Positions 51,946-63,367 of a stretch of 64,000 bases of DNA are shown piece after piece; position 1 is the first letter of the stretch, and each line of letters opens with the position of its first letter. The translations under genes were made by a program, and so were the position numbers. The DNA is taken from positions 744,001 to 808,000 of the forward strand of contig VZTI01003931.1 of assembly GCA_013397865.1 (NCBI GenBank), in the 5' to 3' direction. Below the pieces are notes generated by a model. That model was given only the letters and a program-made list of their open reading frames with translations. It searched no databases and was not told the DNA's origin. This stretch comes from Struthidea cinerea. Lineage: Eukaryota > Chordata > Aves > Passeriformes > Corcoracidae.

Positions 51946-52498
51946 TGTTGTGGTTTTAACCCCAGCTGGCAACTAAGTACTATGCAGCTGCTCACTCACA
52001 TGCCCCACCTCAATGGAAAAACCCACAGGTTAAGAACAGTTTAATAATGACATAAAGTAAAATAGAATAGCAACTACAACAATAATAATAATGAAGAAAA
52101 GGGAAAAAAAGAGGAATAAAACACAAGAAAAACAAGTTCTGCACACTACAATTGCTCACCATCCACTGGTCAATGCCCAGCTTGTCCCTGAGCAGAGACT
52201 GGCACCTCCTGGCCATCTCCCTTCAGTTTATATACTGTGTATGGTGTTCTGTATTATGGAATGTCCCTTTGTCCAGTGCAGGTCAGCTGTCCTGGCTATG
52301 TTCCTTCCCAGTTTATTGTGCAGATCCTCACTGGCAGGGCATGGAAAACTGAAAAGCCCTTGAATTAGGGTAAACACTACTTAGCAACAACTAAAACATC
52401 AGCGTGATACCAACATTACTCTCTTACTAAATCCAAAACACAACAATGTACCAGCTACCAGGAAGAAAATTAACTCTATCCCAGTTGAAACAAGGACA
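51946..52498 (-). mobile_element. Solo LTR of an endogenous retrovirus
   Basis: A 553-base element starts TGTTGTGGTTTTAACC and ends GGACA, so it has the TG...CA termini of an LTR. It is bracketed by the 4-base direct repeat CCAC (51942-51945 and 52499-52502). A 4-base duplication is typical of gammaretrovirus-like (ERV1) integration. Read on the minus strand it has the expected promoter and polyadenylation order (see the separate entry). No internal retroviral sequence or second LTR lies on either side, so it is a solo LTR left by recombination between the two LTRs of a former provirus. From memory, closely similar LTRs are abundant in passerine and other neoavian genomes. I give no family name because I cannot search. 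Confidence 0.92.
52040..52234 (-). promoter_or_regulatory. LTR TATA box and polyadenylation signal
   Basis: On the minus strand a TATATAA box (plus 52228-52234) precedes an ATTAAA hexamer (plus 52040-52045) by about 190 bases. This is the order expected of a U3-R-U5 LTR. It fixes the orientation as minus and would let the solo LTR act as a minus-strand promoter toward lower coordinates if still competent. Activity is not shown by sequence. Confidence 0.7.
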
Positions 52499-52502
52499 CC
52501 AC

Positions 52503-53840
52503 CTATTTTTAACTGGAAATAAAAAGCAAGGAAACCAGCAGCATAGATCCCTTCTCTGTCTCATTATATTTCTAATTTGTTGTAGAAGTGTTGTAAATTC
52601 TCTTTTCCCCGACAAGGGTTTGAATGGGGGAGATGCAGACCACAACAGACATTTCTTTGGCCATTAAGTTGCTACTATTGATAGCAGATATCTATTTATG
52701 TTACACATTCACTTACTCACTCATGCATTCACTCATAGCTACCAGACAGAGCAATAGTAGGGACAACATCTCCATTGTATATTTGGAAGTTAAGCATCAT
52801 GCTGAAGCATCAATGGCTTCCAGGTAGTTATTCAGAAAGTCATTCAGAGAGTTCTTCTTTTTCATGAGGTGGGCATAGAATCCTGTATTCTTTTCATCCA
52901 GCAGCCACTGTCTCTCAGGATGTGGTCCAAGTTATACAACCTACTGTTGATGCCAGCATGTTCAAGTAGCCTTGTACCAATGCAGCAGACTCAAGGTGCC
53001 CTGAGTTTACTGGTTGTCACAAATTCAACATGACTACTTGTCTCCAGATCTTATCCTGAGGAAACTTTAACCAACTGCCTTCTCAGCACCTACTTTTCCC
53101 CTCCTTTGCTTGTAGATAGTTAGCTACCAGAGTTAACACAGGCTTATGAGAAAGTATTGATTCAATCAATCCTGCCTTGAGTTCTGTGCCAAGGCTTATG
53201 AGTAGAAGCAGTGCAAAGACACTTCTGTCCACCAAATCTAATTCCTTTACAGGGGAACTTGCTGCCTCCGCATGTATTATTAAAGTGTGGATATAAGCCA
53301 GAGTAGAAAATGAGCAGCTGAAATGGCAGGAGGGGGTGGATCTATCATAAACTTTTTTTGCAGAAGTGTCCAAGTTTTCCCCGGAAAGTTGTGTTCGTGT
53401 CATGTCCTTAAAGTCTGTGCTATTAACACTTAGCCAAAACAGTGTGTTGTACAGCATATACTATACCCCAGCGTCCTGTAGTCACATCTCCAGGGGACTC
53501 CTCTGTGAAACAACTTATAAATGGATATTGGTCATATCAAATATGCCAATGTAGTACATTCAACCGTTGTGGCTCTTGCTCCACAAATGCCATACAAAGT
53601 AATAATAACAACAGAGATGTCAAAATACATTCATACTACTAATCTTCACCAGCAACTTGGGTTTTATGTTGTGTCCTGCTATAAATATCTCTGCATTCAT
53701 TAAGACCCTCCTGCAAAGAGCAGGAAGTCTTGCTTAAATTTTACACAAAACTAATTAGAATCAATCAGAATAATTTAAGTTTCTGAAGGGCCAACCTAAA
53801 GGTTGCCTAAAAGATCAACATTGAGACCTGACTTGCAAGC
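52503..53840. other. Unique DNA, no gene seen
   Basis: A 124-codon minus-strand frame (53083-53457) has no recognisable product. No further retroviral sequence follows the LTR. Confidence 0.5.
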
Positions 53841-53965
53841 TAGAACAGGTTGCTCAGGGCTTTGATGAGTCATGTTCTGAATATCAAGAAGGATGGAGAT
53901 TCCATGATTGGTCTGTGCCCCATTTCCAGTGTTCTTTCATCCTCACGATGTTCTTTTCAATAGCC
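53841..53965 (-). mobile_element. CR1 LINE fragment (minus)
   Basis: It carries the minus-strand CR1 landmarks GAACAGGTTGCTCAGGGC, a CTTCTGAATATC-type segment in the form GTTCTGAATATCAAGAAGGA, and CCATTTCCAGTGTTCTTTCA with CATCCTCACGATG. It parallels part of the neighbouring CR1 at 54028 but is a separate copy, lacking the 3' tail. Confidence 0.7.
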
Positions 53966-54027
53966 TTCTACAACAGAAGCTTCTCTAATCATCCTTCTGA
54001 CTTTTCAATGTATTTGCTCCTGCATGT

Positions 54028-54360
54028 CACAGAATCACAGCATGGCTGAGTTAGGAAGTGACCTCTGAAGGTCGCCTTGCCCAGTACTCAAGCAGAGCAA
54101 CCAAGAGTTAGTTGCCCAGGGCTGTGTCCAGATGACTTCTGAATATCTTTAAGAACGGAGACAACACAACCTCTCTGAGAAGCCTATGCCAGTGCTCAGT
54201 CACCCTCTCAGGGTGATTCTTTATGTTCAAATGGACCTTCCTGTGTTTCTGTAGGTGTCCATTGCCTCTTGTGCTGTCACTGGGTACCACTGGAAAGAGC
54301 CTGGCCCTGCTCTCTCTGCATCTTCCCTTCAGGTTTTTGTATACATTGGCAAGATCCCCT
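54028..54360 (-). mobile_element. CR1 LINE, 5'-truncated 3' end (minus)
   Basis: It begins with an inverted CR1 tail (CACAGAATCACAGCATGG), then GTTGCCCAGGGCTGTGTCC, CACAACCTCTCTGAGAAGCC, CCAGTGCTCAGTCACCCTC and a GAGCCTGGCCCTGCTCTCT segment. These are CR1 landmarks in reverse order. The 5' limit near 54360 is approximate. With the fragment at 53841 it forms a tandem minus-strand pair, either two insertions or one insertion next to an older copy. Confidence 0.9.
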
Positions 54361-57300
54361 ATATACACTGGTAAGATGCCTACTATAACAAAGTATAGAC
54401 TCCCCATATGTCCATATTTTTCTTGTACCCAGTACCTCAAAATGGAAACCGACTTCCACAAGTGATTTCAAAGGTACCAAGTAGTAGGGGACAGTCATTT
54501 TCCTCAGCTTGCTGAGGAAACACTTATGTATACGACCACTTAGACACTCATAACCTAAACACCAAAATCTTCCCATTAGCCCACACACATCTACTAGGAA
54601 ATTCCCTGGAGCTATTAAAAAAAGAACTATAGCACATGGGCAAAGTATGTACACATCACACATTCTGACAAATACCAAATATAATACTTGTAGTTTTTAC
54701 ATTCTTTGGATTGCAGTGATGACCTGCGAACATTATAGTCATGACTCACAACAAATTCTGAAAAAAAAAGACCCTGAAAACAGCTTTACAATGTACTGGA
54801 TGTATTTGAGAAAAAAAATAAGAAAACAAACAGTCTGTGGTATCTTCTTTCAGCACTGTGTCATGTTATATGTGCATCCATGGGAAGTTTCCTCCTTCAG
54901 AATGAGATTCGGGCAGTATCAGTCCTTGAGTGACATGTAGGGATTCAGTGTAGAATCTGCCTTGATCTATAAAGAAGGAAGAAGCCAGCTCTGCTGCTGA
55001 TGCCTTTTAGGAAACTGAGCAGGAGAATCAAGCCTGTAAATTCTCAACCCTGGGAAGGATGCTGCAGTTGCAGAAACAGAGACACTGAAAGCTAAGCCTG
55101 CAATGAAGACAGATGGTTCTTGTGTGGACATGTCCAGAAGGTGGTAAGAATTGTTAAAGATACAGGAGGAGAAGATGTAAAGAGAGGAACATCTGTAAAT
55201 ATCCCCAATATTTGGGTTCCAGAGCAGAGACTGGCAAAAAACTGATGTTCTTTCTCTGATGTATTTATGAAGTTTTTTACATGCAAATCTACTCCACAGC
55301 AGGAGGAAGATACAAGATGAAAATGGAGGCAAAATCAGGACTGTGGTATGAGGTGAGGAGGAATGATGTGACAAAGAAGACCTTATTAAAACAAATGTAT
55401 ACTGAATGAATATATCCTATGCTATGTGCAAGTTTGAAGAGGTATGCAAATCAGGTAAGAAGACAAAACTTTACCAAGCCACTCCAAATTTAATGTAAAC
55501 ATGAGCCCACAGATGTATAAAAATGAATAGGGAATTTCCTCTCTGATATTTTGCTATATTCTTTTAGCTATTAAGTCAACAGAGAAGTAACATTTTCCTC
55601 CATCAGGTGTTATAAACACTGGTTCCCACTTCTTTTAATTCTTACCAAGAAACTGAAGTGTGTACTTCATCATACTGGTGGCGGCATTAATCAGTGGGTG
55701 ACACTGTGCACCAGACATAAGCGGTAGGAACAGATAAAAAAGAACAGCAGAAAATTTAGCAACTTAGTCAAAATCCTTATCCATGTATTTGAGAGTAAAA
55801 CTTTTTCTGTAACTGCTAACAAACAATGGTCAGCAAGATGATATCCCCAAGAGTTGATAAATTTGGTTGAAATTAATCTCACAGTATGTATTTTCAATTC
55901 TATTTGGTATGTTTTTAAGTGGATTTGCAGAAAATAAAAGTACTGGCATCTGTGTGGTTTTTTCCTTCACAGATTTAATACACTATCTGTGCAGGTCACT
56001 TCAGAGATGGGCAAAAATCAAGGAGTGAAAAAATGTCACATTTAATTAGGACTATGAAGATAGCAGTGAAGTACACTCCTCCAAAGCTGTTGAGACAAAA
56101 TTATATACATTTCATACTACTTTAAAAAAGGCTGTATTCTGAGGTAGATTGGTATTAATCCAGAGCTGTCCACTGAAGTTATGTTGGTGTAAACCTGCAG
56201 AAACTAAAATCCAGGACCATCCCAAAGCACTTTCATTCTGTAATTTTCTGGAGAGTAGGTTCCCAAATAATATACACTGGAATAAACAAGAAAATAACTC
56301 CAACACCAGCAATAGAGTTATTTGTGACATATAACTACAGGAATGAAACCAGAATCCTGTCCTCAAAACTGCAAATATTCCTGCTGAGTCTCTTTTCTTG
56401 TGATGGAAACAGATGGTTGGATACATCAAGGCCAGATTTTAATCTCAGCTGTAACCACGTAAGTCTAAAGCTGTTTTGCTGAAATCTTTGCAGGGGCTTG
56501 TTTTCACAATAGAAAGTGGTCAGTGGCTTAAGGTATTCCCAACCCCTGGCTTCTTTTCATTGGTATGCTCTCCCCTCAGGGATTTGGGTTAAAATAAAAC
56601 AATTAATAAAACATGACTTTTTCAACTTGGATCCACTCCCTGATTTAATCCACAAAACTGACTCACAACCACTTGCACCAGGACAACTTGGAGGGTGAAG
56701 TTCTATGACAAACACCAGAGCAACTGGGACAGGAATACTATTTAGCCAACAAACATGAAGCTGCAGCCTCAAGAGGTTAGCAATGACAGAGGGCTAACGC
56801 AGTGATGTAAAGCAAGAACTCAGGCTAGGAAAGGAAGAGAACAAGTCAGAGGTTACTTTGATAAATTAGAGGTTACTAAATTACATATACCTGGTGAAAT
56901 TTACTGTGGCCTAGAGCTCATAGGGAGCTGGATAAAGTAATTTAAACCCATTAGCAATTATTTTTTACAACTTTGAAGATACAAGGGGCGCTAAAAGACT
57001 GGAAATAAGTAACCAGCATGCTGGCTTGCACAGGCAGAAAGAAGAGCCGATAACAATTTTAACCCAACATATGTATATGCAGTCAGTGGACAGCGCAGGC
57101 ATATTTTGCCCCACACATCTGTCCACTTCCCTAGTGTTAGTACTGTTACTTTTACTATTTTTAGCTGTGTGGTAAGCCAGGTTAAGGAACTGATTTGTCT
57201 GTAAACTCTTCCCACTCCCCCTTTACTCCACACCAAAAAGCTGTGTTAATTCTGCTGGAACAAATCCTTAATTTTACTTAGTGTGTGGCTGTGTAGACAC

Positions 57301-59779
57301 TAATGCAATACAAGAAAAAAAAAAAAAACAAGCAAATGATGTGCAAGGAGGAAAACAGGACAGCCCAAGTTTATTTTCATAGCATTACCACACGATCATA
57401 CTTAACAGCTGGCCAGCCTAACTCAGCACAACTAATAATCACATACAAGTCCAGGATCTAATAAAGAGAAAAGCAACAGCTATGACACATTTGTTAAGAT
57501 TAAATCAGGTCAGGAAAACCTAATTTCCTTCTATGACAAGTAACAGACAAGGATAGAAGCAGTACCCGTGCTATAATTAAATGTCACTTACGTTCTGCTA
57601 CTATTTTCTGCAACATTCTTGTAAATCAGGTAAGGCAACATGGCCTGGACAGCTAACTGCCATATGAGCATATTTTGTGATCAAAGCTGGAACACAGAAT
57701 TATGAATCTGCATGTGAAATATGAACAAAATTAAATGAAAATACCACCAATATAGCTGAGAGGCATTTCAACATTTTCATATGGGAGCAATATTTTAGTA
57801 TAGTCAGGAGCTAGAAACAACAGACTTTCTTCATACTACTTTCATTTGTAATAGAGACATAAAGACAAAAAAACCTGACAGAATTATACTTTCTGTATTT
57901 GGCCAGCTGGCATTTCTTTTTTTCTTAGCTTATAATTCAGTTGTCAATAGACCTGTGTCTTTGCTGGTATTGCTTCCCTGTGACTGAGACTGTATCAATC
58001 ACATCCCAAGGGAATTCAGTAGAAATGAACCAAAAAGAGTCAACAAAGAAGTAGGACTTGTGTTTCTCCCACAATCACTTACTTAAACTTCATGTTTTAA
58101 GCAATAACTGAACTGACATACCCATTGGAGTCTACTTCTATATTTATATACTTGATTATATAGAAAAGGACTTACTCTTTATTGTTTAAATAAGACTTTT
58201 TAACTGTTCTACTATCTTAAATTATTTTAACACATTTTGCCTTTCATACAAATAGGCAGTTTTTTCTACTAGCATTTAAAATAGCCGTTGACATTGCCAT
58301 ATTGATCTGGCTGATATATTTATTCACTTGGAGAATTAGTTCTTCCACTTAAACCTAGGGTGAACTCATAGAATTTTCTAATCACTACATCAGAAACCCT
58401 TGTCTCTGAAAATGCAGAATATCTTCTGGAATTGACATGTTATGTTCCAAATCGGTGATATGAGTTTGATTATCTCTGCTTTTTATATTTCTCAAAGGAA
58501 TTCCAAATAATGTCTGTTCTTGCAGCTCTTAATTTTCTTTCTCTCAAATAATTCTCCATAGCCTTTCTGTATCAGGACAATTAAAGCTCAGTTTATTTTT
58601 GTTTGCTTCCTTGTTAAGTCATCACTTAAATTCTAATTCCTTTAACATGGGATGGGTCAGTCAGTCATTTTTGTTTCATGTCTGCTGATCTATCTTGGCT
58701 AGTACGTGGCATATAGGCCATATTTGACTTCAGCACTACATAAAGCTCTACGGCTATTTGATCTGATTAATCTGTGAACCCACCGACATTTAAGCATTTT
58801 GCATATAAAAGACAGCTAAATTTGAGGGAGTTTTCTTGAACCATAAATATCCCTACAGCAACAGTTAAATATTCTAAGTCCCACTGTACATTAGAAGAAA
58901 AGAGAAGAAAATAAAAAACTCCCCTGAATATCACAATTCATTAAATGCATCAGCAATTCCATATTCTAGCTACTTTCCCCTTTGGTACCTTTGATAAATG
59001 CAGTAATCTGCAAGGCTATGACACAAACCAGTTGAGAGTAGCTAGAATTACTGTGCCTAAGAAAAAGATCCCCATGGAACTTCCACAAAAGGTATAAGAA
59101 TGACCAGATCTAATGTAAAATTACATATTAGCAACTGAACACATGCATTGTGTTGGATTTGTGTTAATCTTTGAAGCGGGACAAGGTACAAGATAACAAA
59201 AGTAACTTAGATGAAGAGACTTCCACCAGATTTGTAAATGTGCTGCTAAATATCTCTCAGATATATAAAGGCTTTGCAAAATAACGTTTTTATATTACAC
59301 ATATGCTAGACTCAGTAGAGAGACAGTGAATGATATCATGAGTCATATGAGATGTATTCAAACTGCTTTGAATCAGTATGTCCCTGCCAGGTCATCATTT
59401 ACCAAGCAGCTTTCTCACTGGGGTTGCTGTATTAGGTCTGAATCATTTGTTGTGGGTGAAGTTTTGCATATGAAACTGCCTCCAATATAAAAAAAACAAT
59501 GTCTCCAACATGAAACCCACAAATAAGTAATATGTACCATTCTTTCCAAAATAGCAAGTTATTAATTTTGTACTGGTGCACAGTGTTCTGTGTGATATAA
59601 ACCAAATTAATATAAGGCCTGACAATTCCATAGGGATTTTATAGTGTGAAACGATACCCTCTCTCAACAGAGATATGAAAATCGCGCTTCTTTGCCATTT
59701 CATTTTGCACTGGTGTGTGTAGATCAGGAACCAAATATTTTCTGAGTATCATTTCATATCATCTCTTTCTGCCCTGCAG
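54361..59779. other. Unique AT-rich DNA, no gene seen; A14 at 57315
   Basis: Over 5 kb without a confidently recognised gene or transposon. An A14 run lies at 57315-57328. The longest frame (135 codons, 54967-55374 minus) has no recognisable product. The stretch 57700-59400 is notably AT-rich and nearly free of open frames above 60 codons. Confidence 0.5.
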
Positions 59780-59898
59780 ATACTCATGGGCTGAAACTAA
59801 AAACCCCTTTGGAGACCAGAGCAACGATGGTAACAAAACTCTGGGTCTGTCCAAGTCCGCAGTGAACAGAACCTGCAACACTTTCCTGCGGCACAGTG
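59780..59898 (+). other. Candidate internal exon (unrecognised product or lncRNA)
   Basis: Seen directly: a pyrimidine-rich acceptor (CTTTCTGCCCTGCAG ending at 59779) and a strong donor (GTGAGT at 59899-59904) enclose 119 bases that are open in one frame. That frame gives 39 full codons plus one base at each end, with varied residues and no low complexity, from Y-S-W-A-E-T to F-L-R-H-S. Codon choice (CTG, GTG, AAC, TCC) looks more coding-like than other frames in the window. The frame continues in phase into the candidate exon at 61407. I do not recognise the peptide. An untranslated or non-coding RNA exon fits equally well. Confidence 0.3.
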
Positions 59899-59904
59899 GT
59901 GAGT

Positions 59905-61406
59905 ATGGTCTGCAAACCCCTTCCATTTCTGTGGATCAGAATCCACACAGGAGACCCACAGGAGAGCAAGCTCTGAGTTTCTCAGAGCAGGTGAGCTCTG
60001 TTACAGCTGCATAGCAGGGAAACTGAGATACAACACATGGAGCTGACACAAGATGGGTGTTGATGCCAGGTAAAAAGCACAGTTTCATGTTGATCAGATG
60101 TTGCCCAGCTGCAATGAAGTGTGATTCTCACAAAGTTGCCTAAGTGCACCCATGGTGTCTCCTTTATAAGGGCAAGAAAAATGGATGAAACCCAGCTTCC
60201 ATTGAAGTCAGCTGGAACTTTGGCACCAACTTAACTGAATCAGCGTTTCACCCCAGAACATCTCTGTCACAGGTTGTTAGCAAGGAGATTCAGGAACTTT
60301 AAGCCTCTGTCATCTCTCTAGTCTTCATTTGGCAAAAAGTCACTCAGCCTCCTGAAGAACTGTACCTGCAGCATGCAGCTGGCACCACAATTTCTCACCC
60401 TGTTCCACTGACAACTCTAAAGAGACCAATTCAGTAAAATATTATTCACCAATTGAAGTTTTGAAGGAATTTACTTGGAAAATGCATGAACTGCACCACC
60501 TCTTAGTCAAGGCACTGATTCTTCTGCTCTCAAAGCTCCCTTTTTGCTTTTACCAGTGTTGCATCATTCTGTGTTGCATTAGTAAAGGAAAAACAATCTT
60601 CTGAACAATTTTCTACCCGTCAACATGCCTTCATTCTTTCACTTTAACTAATGCCAGCAGAACTACTATTTCCACTTTGCAAGGCAATATGAAGTTTACT
60701 GATGAGCATTTGACCTTAAAGCATCACACAAATCTCCCATAAAACACTGCTTTAGCAGAGCCATGTTTCAGAATCCCAGGATTTCTCCCCACACCTTTTT
60801 CTTTTCCTGTTAACTGGCCTATGCAATACAGTATTTTTTTAATCTTGTGATTTCTGGTGTCTCCTGCAGATGAAGAGTGTGAGCACACTGCTATTTTCAT
60901 GTTGCCTGAAGCCAAATAATTAACAATTGTGTTGCACTCAGCAATCATACTGCACCGTGTACCTTCCAAGAGTTGTGCAAACATTAGTTGGGCTTCATAA
61001 ATGTCAGTTTTCACAACTTAAATCAGGTCATGCCTGGTTAGTACTCTGAATAGGGCCCTTCCCTCCTGCCTCCCCAAATCCCAGAAATTCGGAAAGGAAA
61101 TATTTGAGAGATCCAATTGAGTGCTATCCAGAAAGAGATGAAACTATTTCAGAATGCAAACTGTCAGAATACTAAAAAGGCTCTCATTTTCATGGAGTTA
61201 TATGGAGCCTGGTTTTGCCAACGCCATTTTTAAAAGCTTTCTGGAACAGTAAGAAGAGTGTGTTTTTGTATGGGAAACCAACATCAACAAACAAAATGCA
61301 AACAACTTAGATTAAAATGGGTTAAACCCCACTCCCATCTCCACCAAAAAGATCAACAGCAAGAAGAGAAGGCAATTTTCTTCACTGATTGTTTTTCCAT
61401 CTACAG
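59905..61406. other. Candidate intron / unique DNA
   Basis: Apart from acting as the proposed intron between the two candidate exons, nothing was recognised. A 96-codon minus-strand frame (60724-61014) has no recognisable product. Confidence 0.4.
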
Positions 61407-61569
61407 TTGGTCTTGCAACAATTCATGATGGCATCGCTTCCTGAGCACCAATGACAAGTTGGAGATATGCTGATACCAGCACAACCAGGTGGCCTCTTTG
61501 ATGGGAAGTACAAAACGAATATCTGACCCACTAACAAGTTTCCTCAACGTTTTGGATAATGGTATCAGT
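61407..61569 (+). other. Candidate exon 2 (unrecognised)
   Basis: A polypyrimidine acceptor (GTTTTTCCATCTACAG ending at 61406) and a consensus donor (GTAAGT at 61570-61575) enclose 163 bases. Joining to the exon at 59780-59898 completes a Val codon, and the frame then runs 11 further codons to a TGA at 61442-61444. The stop lies about 125 bases before the donor, so a transcript spliced onward would be a nonsense-mediated-decay target under the usual 50-55-base rule. That favours a non-coding RNA or a terminal-exon variant. No protein family is recognised. Confidence 0.25.
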
Positions 61570-61607
61570 GTAAGTAATAATATTAATTACTAGTAAGGGT
61601 TTGTTGG

Positions 61608-61623
61608 TTTTTTTTTTTTTTTT
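61608..61623. repeat. Poly-T run (16 nt)
   Basis: Uninterrupted T16, starting about 40 bases after the candidate donor at 61570. Confidence 0.9.
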
Positions 61624-62550
61624 GCACCTGAGTTCTTTACAATTCAAAATGATACAAACACAAGGATAGGAAAAATGCAGTACTGTTCCTAAAAACCCAC
61701 CCACAAACCCAACCGATTTAAAATAAACACATTTTTAGAGTTATCACAGGAAATTTTAGATTTTGCCTTAATTAGCAATTCAGACTGATGGTAAATTTAT
61801 CTCTCTGGTTACTCATGTTTACTGCATAAAGCAACCTGTGTCATCCTCTACACACCTAATGCCATACACTTCACTAAACACTGAAATGGTTAATGAAGTT
61901 GACAGTTAAGTTAATGGCATTAGATCTCAGGGCTGATACTGCAATAAGATTAACGGGGCATTTCTGATTTCTCAGAGATACAACTGCAAGCTTGTGGAAA
62001 AGAGCTTCATTACAATGGTTGGTATTTGGTTTCTGGTTTTGCCTCCTGAAGACTCCATAGAGTTCTAGCGCTGGCAGATTTTAAACCAGTGAGAGACACA
62101 TATAAACTGGAAAATAAGGTGATGGAATTTCAGAGTTTTTTCTTTGTAACTATATGATCAAGTTCTCAGTTATTCCAAGGGGTTTTAATGTGAATGAGAC
62201 TGAAATCCTTACAGCTGATTTTTGCTTTAATGAAAACCTAAATTCTGGAGCACAGATGGCAGTTGAAAAAAAAAGAAGAAAAAGAAACAGCATGACAACC
62301 TACTGTAAGGTAACTCACTCCAGTCCTTGGATAAGGGTCATTTCAAAGTGTTTTCCAATACTGCTGTATATTACCAACAGTTCCATTGTACCAGGAAGTG
62401 TGATGAGACTAACAAATAGGCTTTACACGAACTTAGCCACTTTCAAACTGCCTCTTCAAATGAAAATTTCTATGCAGCTGCAATTTTTTATGGTTTCTGG
62501 GGTGTGTTATAGGGCTAATTTCATTCCATCCATATAGTTTTATATTGCCA
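61624..62550. other. Unique AT-rich DNA, no gene seen
   Basis: A 127-codon plus-strand frame (62154-62537) is the longest here. It has no recognisable motif and contains a K/R run from an A-rich patch, so it is regarded as chance. Confidence 0.5.
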
Positions 62551-62640
62551 TTTTTTTTTGTATTTTATTTTATGTTATTTTATTTTTTTATTTTATTTTA
62601 TTTTATTTTATTTTATTTTATTTTATTTTATTTTATTTTA
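62551..62640 (+). repeat. (TTTTA)n pentanucleotide microsatellite
   Basis: Eleven perfect TTTTA units (62586-62640) follow a degenerate T-rich lead-in (62551-62585). The opposite strand reads TAAAA. The F/L/Y-rich frame across it is an artefact. Pentanucleotide repeats of this type often seed in retroelement A-tails, but no element body was recognised. Confidence 0.97.
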
Positions 62641-63159
62641 TTCAAAGCTGTGTTAAAATATCAGGAACATTATTTTGCCTCTTTTGAAATAAGAGGTGTG
62701 AAATTCTGCCATTCTTATTCAGTTGTTACACTTTCAAACTTATAGAATTCAGTTTTTGCTTTGCTTCAAAAGCCAGACTTGTCCAAACCACTTGCAATCA
62801 CAAAGTTTTCCAGACACACAGGTTGGAAAACTAAAGTGCTTTTAACAGCTGTGTCCCAAGTTCAGAATATAGGTCTCTGCATGCCTTGTTAGCCCTGAGG
62901 AGGGAAGCAGGGACTTCAACATTTTGGCTACATCTTCCACTGTTTGCCTTTTACTGTCACAGCGGCTGCTGCTGCTGTTGCTGTGGATGACATCTGATGT
63001 TGACATCAGACTTTTGGGAGATAGAACAGACTTTCAATATCCGCGCTCAGTCAGTGGGAGAAAAAGCCTTCACAAGAGGCATCACAAAACGAGATAATCT
63101 GTTCCTCCTCCTCCTCCTTGACCTTCCATCACCCTCTCCTGCAAACACCAAAAATCTTC
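62641..63159. other. Unique DNA, no gene seen
   Basis: Includes a short GCTGCTGCTGCTGTTGCTG run near 62967 and a CTC-rich patch near 63105. Nothing else was recognised. Confidence 0.5.
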
Positions 63160-63300
63160 AGAGGAAGGCAGGCTAATGAGTCACCCCTGAGCCCCACTTC
63201 TAATTAATTTATGCTCTATCTTAGGGGAGTGTCTCTGCAAGCACAACTGATAATGTAAATAAATCATCTGTATTTTGCACAAAAGTCATATTTATTGAAG
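63160..63300. promoter_or_regulatory. Candidate conserved non-coding element (weak)
   Basis: AT-rich, complex block with an ATGAGTCAC AP-1/MARE-like motif (about 63177), TCTAATTAATTTATG (about 63200, homeodomain cores) and GTAAATAAATC (about 63256, forkhead-like). Inference from motif content only. Confidence 0.2.
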
Positions 63301-63301
63301 T

Positions 63302-63337
63302 AATTCTAAGCAAGCAAGCAATTCTAAGTAAGCAAGC
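63302..63337 (+). repeat. 18-bp tandem duplication
   Basis: Two adjacent 18-base units (63302-63319 and 63320-63337), each with internal AAGCAAGC, differ at one position. Confidence 0.9.
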
Positions 63338-63367
63338 AACCACATACAGACATTTCTTGTTTTCTGA

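Noticed and set aside
54277..54678. 133-codon minus-strand open frame
   Set aside because: Its C-terminal half overlaps the CR1 3' region, which does not encode this frame in the element. Chance frame.
62545..62745. Phenylalanine-rich plus-strand frame resembling a membrane segment
   Set aside because: Encoded by the TTTTA pentanucleotide repeat.
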